Source: Pseudoteredinibacter isoporae_A
GTDB lineage: Bacteria; Pseudomonadota; Gammaproteobacteria; Pseudomonadales; Cellvibrionaceae
Assembly: GCF_040372805.1 (NCBI RefSeq)
Contig: NZ_BAABWJ010000003.1
Location: forward strand, 62,001-126,000
Direction: 5' to 3'
Length of the DNA: 64,000 bases
This document shows positions 34,815-44,240 of this stretch, piece after piece; the first letter of the stretch is position 1; each line of letters starts with the position of its first letter. Made by a program: the position numbers and the translations under genes. The notes beneath the pieces are model-generated. The model made no database searches, was not told the DNA's origin, and saw only the letters and a list, made by a program, of their open reading frames with translations.

Positions 34815-37800
34815 TCAACCTGTATCGGCCGAGCGTGCTTCGGGCATAAGACAACTCTGAATCAACGACAGTAAACGATCAATGTCGACAGGTTTGGAGA
34901 GGTAATCATTGGCGCCAGCCTGCAAACATTTTTCCCGATCACCTTTCATGGCATTCGCAGTGAGCGCGATGACTGGCATAGTGTCCAACCCCTCCATACG
35001 GCGAATTCGCCGAATGGCCTCGTAACCATCCATTTGGGGCATCATAATATCCATCAGGACAAGCTCAATACTCTCTTCCTCCTCAAGCAGAGCCAGCGCT
35101 TCATGACCGCCCGGAGCCAGGTGGACCAACAAGCCTTTTTTACGCAATACCTTTGCCAAGGCGAAGGTATTGCGCATATCGTCATCCACCAACAAGACTG
35201 ACCGGCCCTCAAGGCGTTTCTCCACATTCAACTCTTCCCCCTCAACCGAAGCGGAACCCATCTCGACAACACTCGCTGCACCTTCAAACCGCTGGTGCTC
35301 CTGTTTGATTTCATTGCTGCGGCAAACCAGGCTTGCAAAGGTCTGCACCTCATCCAGTAAACGTTGGGCCGAATCATCCGACTTGATAACGATTTGCTGG
35401 GTGAACCTTCCCAACTTATCCTGCTCATCGATAGTAAGATCCTGAGCCGTGTAAACGATGACCGGAGGTAGTTTGGGGGTATCATCACGCTCAAGCAGCA
35501 TCAGCAAATCAAAGCCATTGGTGTCTGGCAGTCCTAAATCCAAAATCAGGCCATCGAATTGCTCACTCTCCAGTAATTCCACAGCGGCTTGGCCGGATGG
35601 CGCCTGAGTAAGACAGACTCCCTCCATTTTTAACAATCGCGTTAACGCCAGAAACGTCGCGTGATCATCTTCCACTACCAGCATCGACACGGTATTGCGC
35701 TCCGGGTTGACCAGCCTCTCAATCACATTTTTGATGCCGCCAGGAGAAGAAGGCTTCAGAGATTTACCCACGGCCCCCATAATCTGCATATCCGACAAGC
35801 CATCCAGGGCCGTAAAGATATGCACCGGTAAATCCTGAGTCGCCGCATTGGACTTCAACGCCGCAAGCACATCGCAACCATCCAGCCCTGGCAACATATA
35901 ATCCAGAATGACTCCTTGAACCGGAAACGCTTCGGCCAATTGAATGCCGGTTTCCCCATCGTCCGCAATAATGGCCTGACAGTGCTGCTGATGACAGGCG
36001 TTGAGTAAGACCTTGGAAAAGGTATTGTCGTCTTCCACAATCAAAAGCAATGGCTTGGATGAATCAAGAACCTGGCGATCGTCTTTGCACTCGTCATAAT
36101 GTGGGTCAATCGGAGGGGCTAAGGCAACCTGCTCACGGGTCAAAGCAGTGGGCCTGCTTTCCACCGGCGATACCCCCTCGCCAACCGGAATGTCCAAGCG
36201 GAAACAACTGCCTTTGTTAAGCTCGCTGTCGACGGAAATGTCGCCCCCCAACACCTCAGCCAACTTACGCGCGATAGACAAACCCAAACCCGTGCCACCA
36301 TAGACCCGACTGATTGAGCCATCGACCTGTTGGAAAGCCTGGAAAATGTTGTGCAACTTGTCATCGGGAATGCCGATACCCGTATCACTCACCGAAAAGT
36401 TTATTCGAGCTTGGCCGCAGGCATCCGAAGACAAGTGTAAGCGCAATGTCACCGAACCTTGATCAGTAAACTTAATGGCGTTACCGATCAAATTAATCAA
36501 AATCTGATTCAACTTGGCGCCATCGCTATGAATATGCGATGGGACATCATCATCCCGAGAAATGCCGAACTCATAACCTTTTTCTCGAGCCATATGCTGG
36601 AAGCGGCTCTGGACTGAAAACAGCAAATCATCAATGCGGATGGTTTCCAGGTTCAGTTGCATTTTGCCAGACTCAACTTTTGAAATATCCAATATATCGT
36701 TGATCAAGCCCAACAAATGCTTGCCGCTTTCGTGGATAACCGTTGCGGATTCAACGTCATCCTCGTTCAGGTTACCCTCTTCGTTATCCATCAGCGAACG
36801 CGCCAATATCAACAAACTGTTCAGAGGAGTTCGCAGCTCGTGGGACATATTTGCCAGAAACTCTGATTTATACCGGCTGGCGGCTTCAAGCTCTCGTGCC
36901 TGACGTTCGGTTTCTTCCTTGGCAAAACGCAGCGCTTCCTGCTGTCGCCGCAACTCCGCGGTCTGTGCCTGACTCTGTTCTAACATTGTTTGAACTTGCA
37001 ATCGTTGCTCAGCCGCAATCAATGCCAGACAAATACTTTCAGAGGAGTAATCCACCAGTTCCAGAGCACGGGCGTGGGCCTGGCCTAACCACGCCAGTTC
37101 AATTAATCCAATCAATTGGCCGTGATACAAAAGTGGAATAATCACCAAGGCGTTGGCGACACTTTCCTGCGTGCCGGAACGAACAACCATTTCAATATGT
37201 TCGTCTCCGACAGCGTTAACTGTGATGGCCTTACGGTCTTCCAGTGCCTGGCCAACCAAACCATGTTGCGCGGACAACCTGGTCTTCAACTCGGGCGCAT
37301 CGCCCATTCCATAATGTCCGAGCAACTCTATATCGTTTCCAACATAGTAATAAATTGCCCCTGCCTGAGCATTCAACTGTTCCGCCAGCACACGAACCAC
37401 GTTTTTTGACAGCAGCTGTTTGGACTGATCGGCTCCTAAAACTTCCGACAGTTTGGTCATGCTGTCTTTGTACCAAAGGTCAGCCTCCACAGAACTGATG
37501 GTTTCCCGCAAATGAGATACCATAATATTCAACGCTTTGCCCAGCTGAGTAAGCTCATGCCAGCGAGAATTGGGCACCTTGTGTTGCAAGTCGCCACGAG
37601 TAATTTGTTGCGCCGCTTTGGCCATTCTATTGATTGGCTGAATTATGCTTCTGGACAGGGCAAAGCCGGCCATACCCACAAAAGCAATAGCCACCGCTAA
37701 CAACAACAGAATGTCGCGGCGATGGGAGTGCAGTTGACTGAAGGCCTCTTCCTCATCAATTTTCACGACCATGCCAATGCCTGCCGATTCTATCGGGTGC

Positions 37801-38663
37801 CACGCTGCCAGCACCCGTGACTGGCGGTAATCAAAAGAAGGCTCGACACCACTTTGTCCCGACAAGGACGCGCGCACCGGCCGAGCCCACCGGCCATTCA
37901 GATCAATACGTTTTTTAAAACTCGCCTCTTCAACATGCCGCAGAGGCGCCATCAGCAATGCCTGCCCCTGATGCAGTTTAGCGAAAACAATTTCGCCAGT
38001 TTCACCGATCCCCGTGTAATCTTGAGCGATATTCACCAGCTCTCGGTTGTCAAACTGCTTCACAATAATGGCGACTATCTCAGGGCCATCCATGATCCGT
38101 GCAGCAATATAAAATCCGAAGCTGCCCGGCTCATCAACATTCTCAACAAAAGGTGACATGACCGGATCGGTAGAACTCAAAGATCGATCAAACAGTTGCT
38201 GCAAGCCACCACCGAGATAACGCCCTTCATAAAGGCTCTGTCCAATAGCATCTCGATTCTGATCCTGATAAAGAATAACCCCGTTCAAATCAACCAGATA
38301 AAAACCGTGAAACCCATCTGCAGACTTAATCTCCCGAACAATATTACCCACGATGCGATTGTTCGCCGACAGAGGCAGATCCTGGCGGCTGGATCGTTGC
38401 GTCATTTCCCGGCGAAGATGTGAAATACTCGCCTGCAACACGCCCGATTGAGAGATCAACTTAATGCGCTGCCTTTGCTGCCGCTCATAGTCCTGCCAAC
38501 GTGTCAATTTATGATCCGCAATTGCGGACAGGGAGTTACCCACCTCCTTATGAATGATCTCGGTATACACGGCATTGCTGATATAAACCAACGCCCCTAG
38601 AGGCAAGACGGCAATCAGGAACGAGGCGAGCATCAGTGTGATGTTCAATCGATTCATAATCAC
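34815..38663 (-). CDS. Hybrid sensor histidine kinase with Cache, HAMP, GAF and three receivers
   Basis: 1282 residues. Order: helix 1 (about 8-30), extracytoplasmic Cache domain (FHGFYLVDLNGVILYQDQ), helix 2 (about 315-335), HAMP (IQPINRMAKAAQQITRGDL), GAF (about 420-560), coiled coil, HisKA with H608 (NMSHELRTPLNS), HATPase (NLIGNAIKFT, VYGGTGLGLSIARKLAE), then three receivers around residues 870-990, 1000-1115 and 1150-1270. Phosphoacceptor aspartates are present in each (VILDYMLP, LILDLGLP, LVLMDIMMP). There is no HPt domain, so a separate phosphotransfer protein or only local signalling is implied. Third gene of the operon with two GGDEF-EAL proteins. Confidence 0.94.
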   Translation of the reverse strand: MIMNRLNITLMLASFLIAVLPLGALVYISNAVYTEIIHKEVGNSLSAIADHKLTRWQDYERQQRQRIKLISQSGVLQASISHLRREMTQRSSRQDLPLSANNRIVGNIVREIKSADGFHGFYLVDLNGVILYQDQNRDAIGQSLYEGRYLGGGLQQLFDRSLSSTDPVMSPFVENVDEPGSFGFYIAARIMDGPEIVAIIVKQFDNRELVNIAQDYTGIGETGEIVFAKLHQGQALLMAPLRHVEEASFKKRIDLNGRWARPVRASLSGQSGVEPSFDYRQSRVLAAWHPIESAGIGMVVKIDEEEAFSQLHSHRRDILLLLAVAIAFVGMAGFALSRSIIQPINRMAKAAQQITRGDLQHKVPNSRWHELTQLGKALNIMVSHLRETISSVEADLWYKDSMTKLSEVLGADQSKQLLSKNVVRVLAEQLNAQAGAIYYYVGNDIELLGHYGMGDAPELKTRLSAQHGLVGQALEDRKAITVNAVGDEHIEMVVRSGTQESVANALVIIPLLYHGQLIGLIELAWLGQAHARALELVDYSSESICLALIAAEQRLQVQTMLEQSQAQTAELRRQQEALRFAKEETERQARELEAASRYKSEFLANMSHELRTPLNSLLILARSLMDNEEGNLNEDDVESATVIHESGKHLLGLINDILDISKVESGKMQLNLETIRIDDLLFSVQSRFQHMAREKGYEFGISRDDDVPSHIHSDGAKLNQILINLIGNAIKFTDQGSVTLRLHLSSDACGQARINFSVSDTGIGIPDDKLHNIFQAFQQVDGSISRVYGGTGLGLSIARKLAEVLGGDISVDSELNKGSCFRLDIPVGEGVSPVESRPTALTREQVALAPPIDPHYDECKDDRQVLDSSKPLLLIVEDDNTFSKVLLNACHQQHCQAIIADDGETGIQLAEAFPVQGVILDYMLPGLDGCDVLAALKSNAATQDLPVHIFTALDGLSDMQIMGAVGKSLKPSSPGGIKNVIERLVNPERNTVSMLVVEDDHATFLALTRLLKMEGVCLTQAPSGQAAVELLESEQFDGLILDLGLPDTNGFDLLMLLERDDTPKLPPVIVYTAQDLTIDEQDKLGRFTQQIVIKSDDSAQRLLDEVQTFASLVCRSNEIKQEHQRFEGAASVVEMGSASVEGEELNVEKRLEGRSVLLVDDDMRNTFALAKVLRKKGLLVHLAPGGHEALALLEEEESIELVLMDIMMPQMDGYEAIRRIRRMEGLDTMPVIALTANAMKGDREKCLQAGANDYLSKPVDIDRLLSLIQSCLMPEARSADTG

Positions 38664-38698
38664 TCCACCATGGGAAAGAATGAAAGCTTCGAATACGC

Positions 38699-40495
38699 TC
38701 AGTTTTGATCAATCAGTTCAAAGGTTTCATGAGCATAGGAAGCCGTGATATACATCTTTAACTCATCACTGGTGATTGCCTGACTAAAATAAAACCCCTG
38801 GACATAGTCGCAACCGATATCCCGCAAAAACTCATACTGTTCTTTCGACTCAACGCCTGTAGCGATCACCTTCATATTAAAAATATGGGCAATGGCCATG
38901 ACGGCACGAACAATTTTGTCCTGCCCCTGCTTACCCGGAAGCGCTTTAATCAGGGCTCGGTCGATCTTCAACTGAGAGGCCAGGTTGTTTTTCAAATAGT
39001 TCAATGCCGTCACATCCGCCCCGACATTATCTACCGACACACCTATGCCACAGTCTTTCAGATTTTCCAGCTGCTCTTTGACGGAATCAAAAGGGCGAGA
39101 GATGATTTTTTCTTTCACTTCGAGACCCAGAAATTCGTTCAACTCGTCAAGGGACACTGACTTCCCGATGGCGGCCAGCACGGGACTCAGAAAATCATTT
39201 ACATTCCCACTGAAACCATTTTCACTGATCTGTGCTGTGGTAACGTTCACCATGACTTTGACTTTATGCTGGGTTTCCTTCCACCACTGCAAAGAGTCAG
39301 ACAGAGCGTTTCCAATTACCCAATCCCCAATGCGATCAATCACACCACTGGATTCTGCAACCGGAACAAAAGTCGCCGGCTCGATCAAGCCCAACTCCGG
39401 ATGCCGCCAACGCAACAACGCTTCTGCCGCGACCACGTCAAGGCTTTTTGTACAATGAATGGGTTGATAAAGCAGATACAACTCTTGGTGATCAATGGCC
39501 TGTTCAAGACAAGCCGCCATGGATTTGTATTCTTTCTCGCTCTCCGTTTGGCCTTCCACCACAAAGCGAAAGCAGTTTTTTCCCGCTTCCTTCGCGCGAT
39601 ACATGGCGCTGTCAGCGGCTTTAATAAGGCTGGTCGCGTCTTCGCCGTCCTCAGGGTACATGGCCACCCCCAAGCTCATGCTCAACTCTAGCTTGTGGTA
39701 CAGCCACTGCATGGGCTTTGCACAAGCAGAAATAATGGACTGCAGCTTTGGAACGATGCAGTCCCGATCCTGAACATCGGTCATGAGAATAACGAATTCA
39801 TCTCCCCCAAAACGGGCCACTGTGTCGGTTGGCCGCATCATATTTTTTAAACGGTGGGCAATTTCTTTTAAAACATAATCCCCGGCTTCGTGACCATAAA
39901 TGTCATTGACGGGTTTAAAGCCGTCGAGGTCCAGAAACAGCACCGACAGTTTGCCACCGTAACGATCGACGCGTGACTTCCCTTGGACCAGATTATCCAG
40001 TAGCTGGCTGCGATTCGGCAGACCAGTCAACATATCGTGCTTAGCCAGATGGCGGATTTTCTGCTCCGCATCGCGACGATTTTTAACCTCTTGCTGCAAG
40101 CGCGAGTTAATTCGCCACATCTTGATAAAAACGTTGATCTTGGCGAGCAGAATCTCAGAATCAATGGGCTTGTGAATATAGTCCACACCGCCTGATTGAT
40201 ACCCTTTCAATTCATTCTGCTCATCGCGAGCGACAGCGGTCAGAAAGATGATCGGAATATGATGAGTGCGTTTTTCCTGCCGTAACAGGCTGGCGACCTC
40301 ATAACCGTCCATCTCAGGCATTTGCACATCCAACAACACCAGGGCGATATTGGATTCGCCCAAGGCAATCTGCAAAGCTTCATTGCCACAGGACGCTTCC
40401 AGAACCTCAACATCATGTCGGTGTAACAGCTTTCGGATTGCGACGCGATTCAATTCTATATCATCGGTCAACAGAATTTTGGGAGTCTGTTCCAT
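38699..40495 (-). CDS. REC-GGDEF-EAL protein with altered EAL site
   Basis: 598 residues from the ATG at 40495, with GGAGAGG upstream; the start overlaps the previous stop as TGATG. Receiver (about 5-125) with VLLDVQMPEMDG. GGDEF domain intact (RFGGDEFVIL), so cyclic-di-GMP synthesis is possible. The EAL domain (about 330-590) keeps EALLRW, but the metal-binding D-D-F-G is D489-N490-V-G, and the E-I-T-E segment reads LEVKE. Phosphodiesterase activity is probably weak or lost. Likely a phosphorylation-controlled diguanylate cyclase. Confidence 0.93.
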   Translation of the reverse strand: MEQTPKILLTDDIELNRVAIRKLLHRHDVEVLEASCGNEALQIALGESNIALVLLDVQMPEMDGYEVASLLRQEKRTHHIPIIFLTAVARDEQNELKGYQSGGVDYIHKPIDSEILLAKINVFIKMWRINSRLQQEVKNRRDAEQKIRHLAKHDMLTGLPNRSQLLDNLVQGKSRVDRYGGKLSVLFLDLDGFKPVNDIYGHEAGDYVLKEIAHRLKNMMRPTDTVARFGGDEFVILMTDVQDRDCIVPKLQSIISACAKPMQWLYHKLELSMSLGVAMYPEDGEDATSLIKAADSAMYRAKEAGKNCFRFVVEGQTESEKEYKSMAACLEQAIDHQELYLLYQPIHCTKSLDVVAAEALLRWRHPELGLIEPATFVPVAESSGVIDRIGDWVIGNALSDSLQWWKETQHKVKVMVNVTTAQISENGFSGNVNDFLSPVLAAIGKSVSLDELNEFLGLEVKEKIISRPFDSVKEQLENLKDCGIGVSVDNVGADVTALNYLKNNLASQLKIDRALIKALPGKQGQDKIVRAVMAIAHIFNMKVIATGVESKEQYEFLRDIGCDYVQGFYFSQAITSDELKMYITASYAHETFELIDQN

Positions 40496-42681
40496 CAACA
40501 CCTCTCCATACAATGTTCAGACAGATAGCTTTCGAATTGTTCGACAGGCATTGGTTTGCCAATGTAAAACCCTTGCATCAAGTCACAACCTGCCTGTTCA
40601 AGGAAGCGCGATTGCGCTTCGGTCTCAACACCTTCGGCAATCACCTTAAGATTCAGCCCGTGCGCCATCGCAATGATGGCGGTCACTAATGTGCTGTTTT
40701 CATTATCGTCCGGCAGACCGTTTACGAACGACTTGTCGATTTTGACGGAATCGACGGGGCACCGTTTCAGATAGCTCAACGATGAATAACCCGTTCCAAA
40801 GTCGTCAATCGACATACGAAAGCCCAGCTCATGAATGTCCTTCAACTGTTTCTCGGTGCCATCATGATCACTCAACAGCAAACGTTCCGTGATTTCCAAT
40901 TCCAACTTGGCTCGAGCGTTCTTCTGACGGCCCTGATCTTCACGATGAATTCGTCTGACTTCCTCGAACAAACGCGTATCGTGAAATTGATTCACCGACA
41001 CATTAATCGCAATACCGAGATCGTCACTGAATTCTTCGCGCCAGAGTCTGGATAGTTGTTCCGCTCGCCGAAGCACCCACAGGCCTATAGTGTTGATTTG
41101 GCCACTGGACTCAGCAATATCAACAAAATGCTCGGTATCCACCCAGCCCAAATCATCATCATGCCAACGCAGCAAGGCTTCCGCGGAAACGACGCGCCTG
41201 CTGCTGACATCGACTATCGGCTGAAACCACAGCTGCAACTGTTCATGCTCGATAGCCTTGTGCAGTTGTAATTCGATATGCAGGCGTTCCTGGGTACTCC
41301 GATTAATGTCTTCATCAAAAAAGTGATAGTTCCCAGGCCCCATTTCTTTAGCGCGATACATGGCTGATTCGGCATTCTGAATAGCCGCCTGGGGATCATC
41401 GTTCAGATCATCACCAAGACTGATGCCGATACACGCTGACATATGCACATCCTGGGCATTGATATTCAACGGCTCCTCGATGGCGGTGAGCAGCTTTTTC
41501 GCCATCGCAGCGGCCTCACTCGCATCACTGATACCTTGGGAAATAATCAAAAACTCATCACTACCGACACGCGCCACCGTATCCCCTGATCGCACCGTGT
41601 TTTGCAAGCGTGAACTGACCTGCACCAAAACACGATCCCCCGAGTCATGACCAAGGGTTTCGTTGATGCGCCGCAGACCATTGATGTCAATGAAAAATAA
41701 TGGGCATATATGTTCATCACAACGTTCCTCGTTCTCCGCGAGGGAAAAGGCCTGACTGATCCGATCGAGGGCCAGTATGCGATTCGGAAGATCGGTGACT
41801 TCATCGAAGTTTGCTTGTTTTAACAGGCGACGTTCGTAGTCATGTCTCACTGTTGTGTCTTCTTCGATACACAGGAAATTGGTGATGTCTCCATCGGAGT
41901 CGTAAAGTGGAGACAGTGTGGTATATGACCAATAGAAGTTCCCATCTCGTTTTTGATTGTGAAGCTCACCACACCAGGATGTTCCACTCTCAATGGATTC
42001 GGCAATCGACTGCTCGACACTCTCAGGGTTGTAACCTGACTGATGGAAGCGCAAGCGTTCACCGATGACCTGGCGCATGGAATACCCGGTCATGCGGATA
42101 AAGGTAGGGTTTACAAATTCAATTCTGGCGGAGGCATCAGCAATGATCACAGATGCCGGGCTTTGCTTAACCGCTTCAGACAATTTCCGCAGGCTTTGCT
42201 CAGCCTTTGCCCGCACTCCCATTTCGACCTTCAATTGTCGGTAGTTTTCTTTCAACTGCCGATTCAGACTTTCCAGTTTTTGTTTTTGTTGGTGCAACTG
42301 GAGAAATACATTCACCTTGGAAGTGAGAATTTTTCGCTCCACTGGCTTTTCGATGTAGTCCACGGCACCCGAAACGTAGCCAAGAATTTCATACCGTTCA
42401 TCTCGATAGGCCGCCGTAACAAAAATGATGGGCACGCAACGACTGCGTTCTTCGTAGCGCAGAAGCTCGGCGACCTCATAGCCATTCATATTGGGCATAT
42501 TGATATCGAGGAGAATAAGCGCAACATTATCGTGCTTGAGCATCATCATCAGGGTTTCATCCCCCGAGGACGCTTCGATGATATCCGCATCAACGGTTTT
42601 CAATATCTGACGCATCGCAATACGATTCGCCAGCATATCATCCGTTACCAGAATTGCCGGACGTGGTAATGCTGCATTCAC
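40495..42681 (-). CDS. REC-PAS-GGDEF-EAL protein with altered GGDEF site
   Basis: 728 residues from a GTG at 42681 with AGGAAAGG in front; an upstream ATG at 42720 is possible but adds a tail absent from the sister gene. Receiver (10-130, LILLDINMPNMNG), PAS with PAC (about 165-295, RIEFVNPTFIRMTGYSMRQV), GGDEF-type domain with G373-S374-D375-E376-F377 instead of GGDEF, and an intact EAL domain (SAEALLRWHD, LELEITERLL, SIDDFGTGYSSLSYLKR, IAEGVET). Probably a phosphodiesterase whose cyclase half is regulatory. It is the first gene of the operon. Confidence 0.93.
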   Translation of the reverse strand: MNAALPRPAILVTDDMLANRIAMRQILKTVDADIIEASSGDETLMMMLKHDNVALILLDINMPNMNGYEVAELLRYEERSRCVPIIFVTAAYRDERYEILGYVSGAVDYIEKPVERKILTSKVNVFLQLHQQKQKLESLNRQLKENYRQLKVEMGVRAKAEQSLRKLSEAVKQSPASVIIADASARIEFVNPTFIRMTGYSMRQVIGERLRFHQSGYNPESVEQSIAESIESGTSWCGELHNQKRDGNFYWSYTTLSPLYDSDGDITNFLCIEEDTTVRHDYERRLLKQANFDEVTDLPNRILALDRISQAFSLAENEERCDEHICPLFFIDINGLRRINETLGHDSGDRVLVQVSSRLQNTVRSGDTVARVGSDEFLIISQGISDASEAAAMAKKLLTAIEEPLNINAQDVHMSACIGISLGDDLNDDPQAAIQNAESAMYRAKEMGPGNYHFFDEDINRSTQERLHIELQLHKAIEHEQLQLWFQPIVDVSSRRVVSAEALLRWHDDDLGWVDTEHFVDIAESSGQINTIGLWVLRRAEQLSRLWREEFSDDLGIAINVSVNQFHDTRLFEEVRRIHREDQGRQKNARAKLELEITERLLLSDHDGTEKQLKDIHELGFRMSIDDFGTGYSSLSYLKRCPVDSVKIDKSFVNGLPDDNENSTLVTAIIAMAHGLNLKVIAEGVETEAQSRFLEQAGCDLMQGFYIGKPMPVEQFESYLSEHCMERC

Positions 42682-43017
42682 TAGACACCCTTTCCTAGTC
42701 CACTGCGCGGGAACTTTCATGATTCCTTTTTGTGCGCTAAACCAAAATTGTATTTGGTGCTTCACAGCTAACGCTGCCACAGCAATAAACGTCGACAGTT
42801 TTTTTGGCACCTTAAATTGAAGACTAGCCCAGCCATCGCTGATTGCAATTTCACCAGACGCTTAATCTGAATCAGCGTGAATGGTCGAATTTTTTAGTTG
42901 ACCCGGCGGGCAATTTCCCACCAAAATGGAAGCTTTCAACGGGATAACATTCGCTCGGCTGTTCCTGAACGATGATCAACAATCTCCCCGTGACCCCTGA
43001 ACTCATACGACAGTTAC
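42682..43017. other. Divergent region between signalling operon and AraC gene
   Basis: 336 bases with no convincing gene. It holds an inverted pair CGCTGATT (42837-42844) and AATCAGCG (42870-42877), separated by 25 bases, which could be a regulator site for either direction. An in-frame extension of the first GGDEF-EAL gene reaches 42810 but lacks a good ribosome site. No clear -10/-35 pair was found. Confidence 0.4.
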
Positions 43018-44043
43018 ATGACAAGCATCGACCCCAGTTGGACCGTCTCCAGTCGCCAGGCATTGCTGTTTATGCAGCTGGCTGATAGTTTGGGAGTGCC
43101 TCGCGAGACTCTGATCGCCGATTGCGATCTGGATCCTATGTGGCTCGAAAACCCCGACATTCGAATCCCGGTCGCGGCTATTTATAAACTCGCCCGTCGT
43201 CTGGCCGAGCTGAGCAACAATGAAGACATTGGCCTGTTGGTAGGGCGTGTAAGTTATTTGAACCTCGTTTCCCTGATACTGTATCTGCCGCGAATCTGCG
43301 ACAACCTGCGGCAGTGGCTAAACATGATGCCCAGTGTCATGGAAATGCAAGGTGATATCGGCGAGTCCATTGTGATTCGCGAAGGGGAAAGTATTCGAAC
43401 TCAGTGGAACCCCTTATTAAATAATGAAGAGAGCGGGCGTTATTTTGCCGACATGATTCTGAGCTCATCCGTTTGCCTCTTGCAATCCGTTTGTATTCAC
43501 CCGGTGACTATCGAAAAGGCTTATTTTTCTTACCCCGAACCCCAGAATATTGAGTTGCACCGCACTTTATTTGGCGAGAATCTATTCTTTGAACAGGCCT
43601 TCAGTGGCCTCTACTTCAATATCGAAGCGCTGGACTACCCTCTGGTGAAGCCACTGGATTCTGCAGCCCTCAATTTGCACGACAACATCTTGGCTTCAGT
43701 GGACAAAGACAGTGGTGATGGATTCCTGCGGCAAATGCGCCGCTCGATTGTTAAGGCCTTGCCCAGCGGCGCAATGAGCATTGACAGCGTTGCCGATGAA
43801 CTCAGCATTTCACGCCGCACCCTGCAGCGTCGGCTCGCGGAGCGCAATACACACTTCCTTAATGAGGTGCAGGATCTGCGGTCTGCTATCGCAACACGTT
43901 TGCTGAAGGACCAGCAAATGGGGATCACCGAGATTGCCTTTCTGCTGGGCTATGCTGATTCCTCCTCGTTCTCTACGGCTTTTAAGAGCTGGCACGGCTG
44001 CTCTCCGAAGGATTACGCGCAACAGCTTGAGGAATCCGTCTAG
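43018..44043 (+). CDS. AraC family transcriptional regulator (OruR/ArgR-like)
   Basis: 341 residues. The N-terminal part (about 20-200) matches the Arabinose_bd-type domain of the OruR group, with LADSLGVPRETLIADCDLDPMWLENPDIRIPV at the start. Two helix-turn-helix motifs end the protein: MSIDSVADELSISRRTLQRRLAERN (about 255-280) and MGITEIAFLLGYADSSSFSTAFKSWHG (about 300-327). It precedes three acyl-CoA dehydrogenase genes on the same strand, and a pair of direct repeats lies between, so it is the likely activator of that operon. Confidence 0.92.
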   Translation: MTSIDPSWTVSSRQALLFMQLADSLGVPRETLIADCDLDPMWLENPDIRIPVAAIYKLARRLAELSNNEDIGLLVGRVSYLNLVSLILYLPRICDNLRQWLNMMPSVMEMQGDIGESIVIREGESIRTQWNPLLNNEESGRYFADMILSSSVCLLQSVCIHPVTIEKAYFSYPEPQNIELHRTLFGENLFFEQAFSGLYFNIEALDYPLVKPLDSAALNLHDNILASVDKDSGDGFLRQMRRSIVKALPSGAMSIDSVADELSISRRTLQRRLAERNTHFLNEVQDLRSAIATRLLKDQQMGITEIAFLLGYADSSSFSTAFKSWHGCSPKDYAQQLEESV

Positions 44044-44102
44044 CGGGTAACACACCTTCCAGTCAGCCCTAATGATCAACCTCATCTGCCCCACCCTCTG
44101 GA

Positions 44103-44131
44103 TTGGCACCTATGCCAAATTGTGTGGCACC
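44103..44131. promoter_or_regulatory. Direct repeats upstream of acyl-CoA dehydrogenase operon
   Basis: TGGCACC occurs at 44104-44110 and again at 44125-44131, 21 bases apart (two helix turns), the arrangement used by AraC-type activators. The first copy also lies inside TTGGCA-CCTA-TGCCAA. It is 110 bases before the first dehydrogenase gene. Confidence 0.45.
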
Positions 44132-44240
44132 AATTCCAATGCAAGTCCCCAGCCCGACCTCTAAGATTCAAAGTCACTATGCCTGAAACGGGCCCGATTG
44201 CCCGATCGGGACACGACTTAGACCACCAACGGAGAAGACC

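Noticed and set aside
42682..42810. N-terminal extension of the first REC-GGDEF-EAL gene
   Set aside because: The added residues are absent from the sister gene and the GTG at 42681 has a strong ribosome site; the extension is more likely leader sequence.
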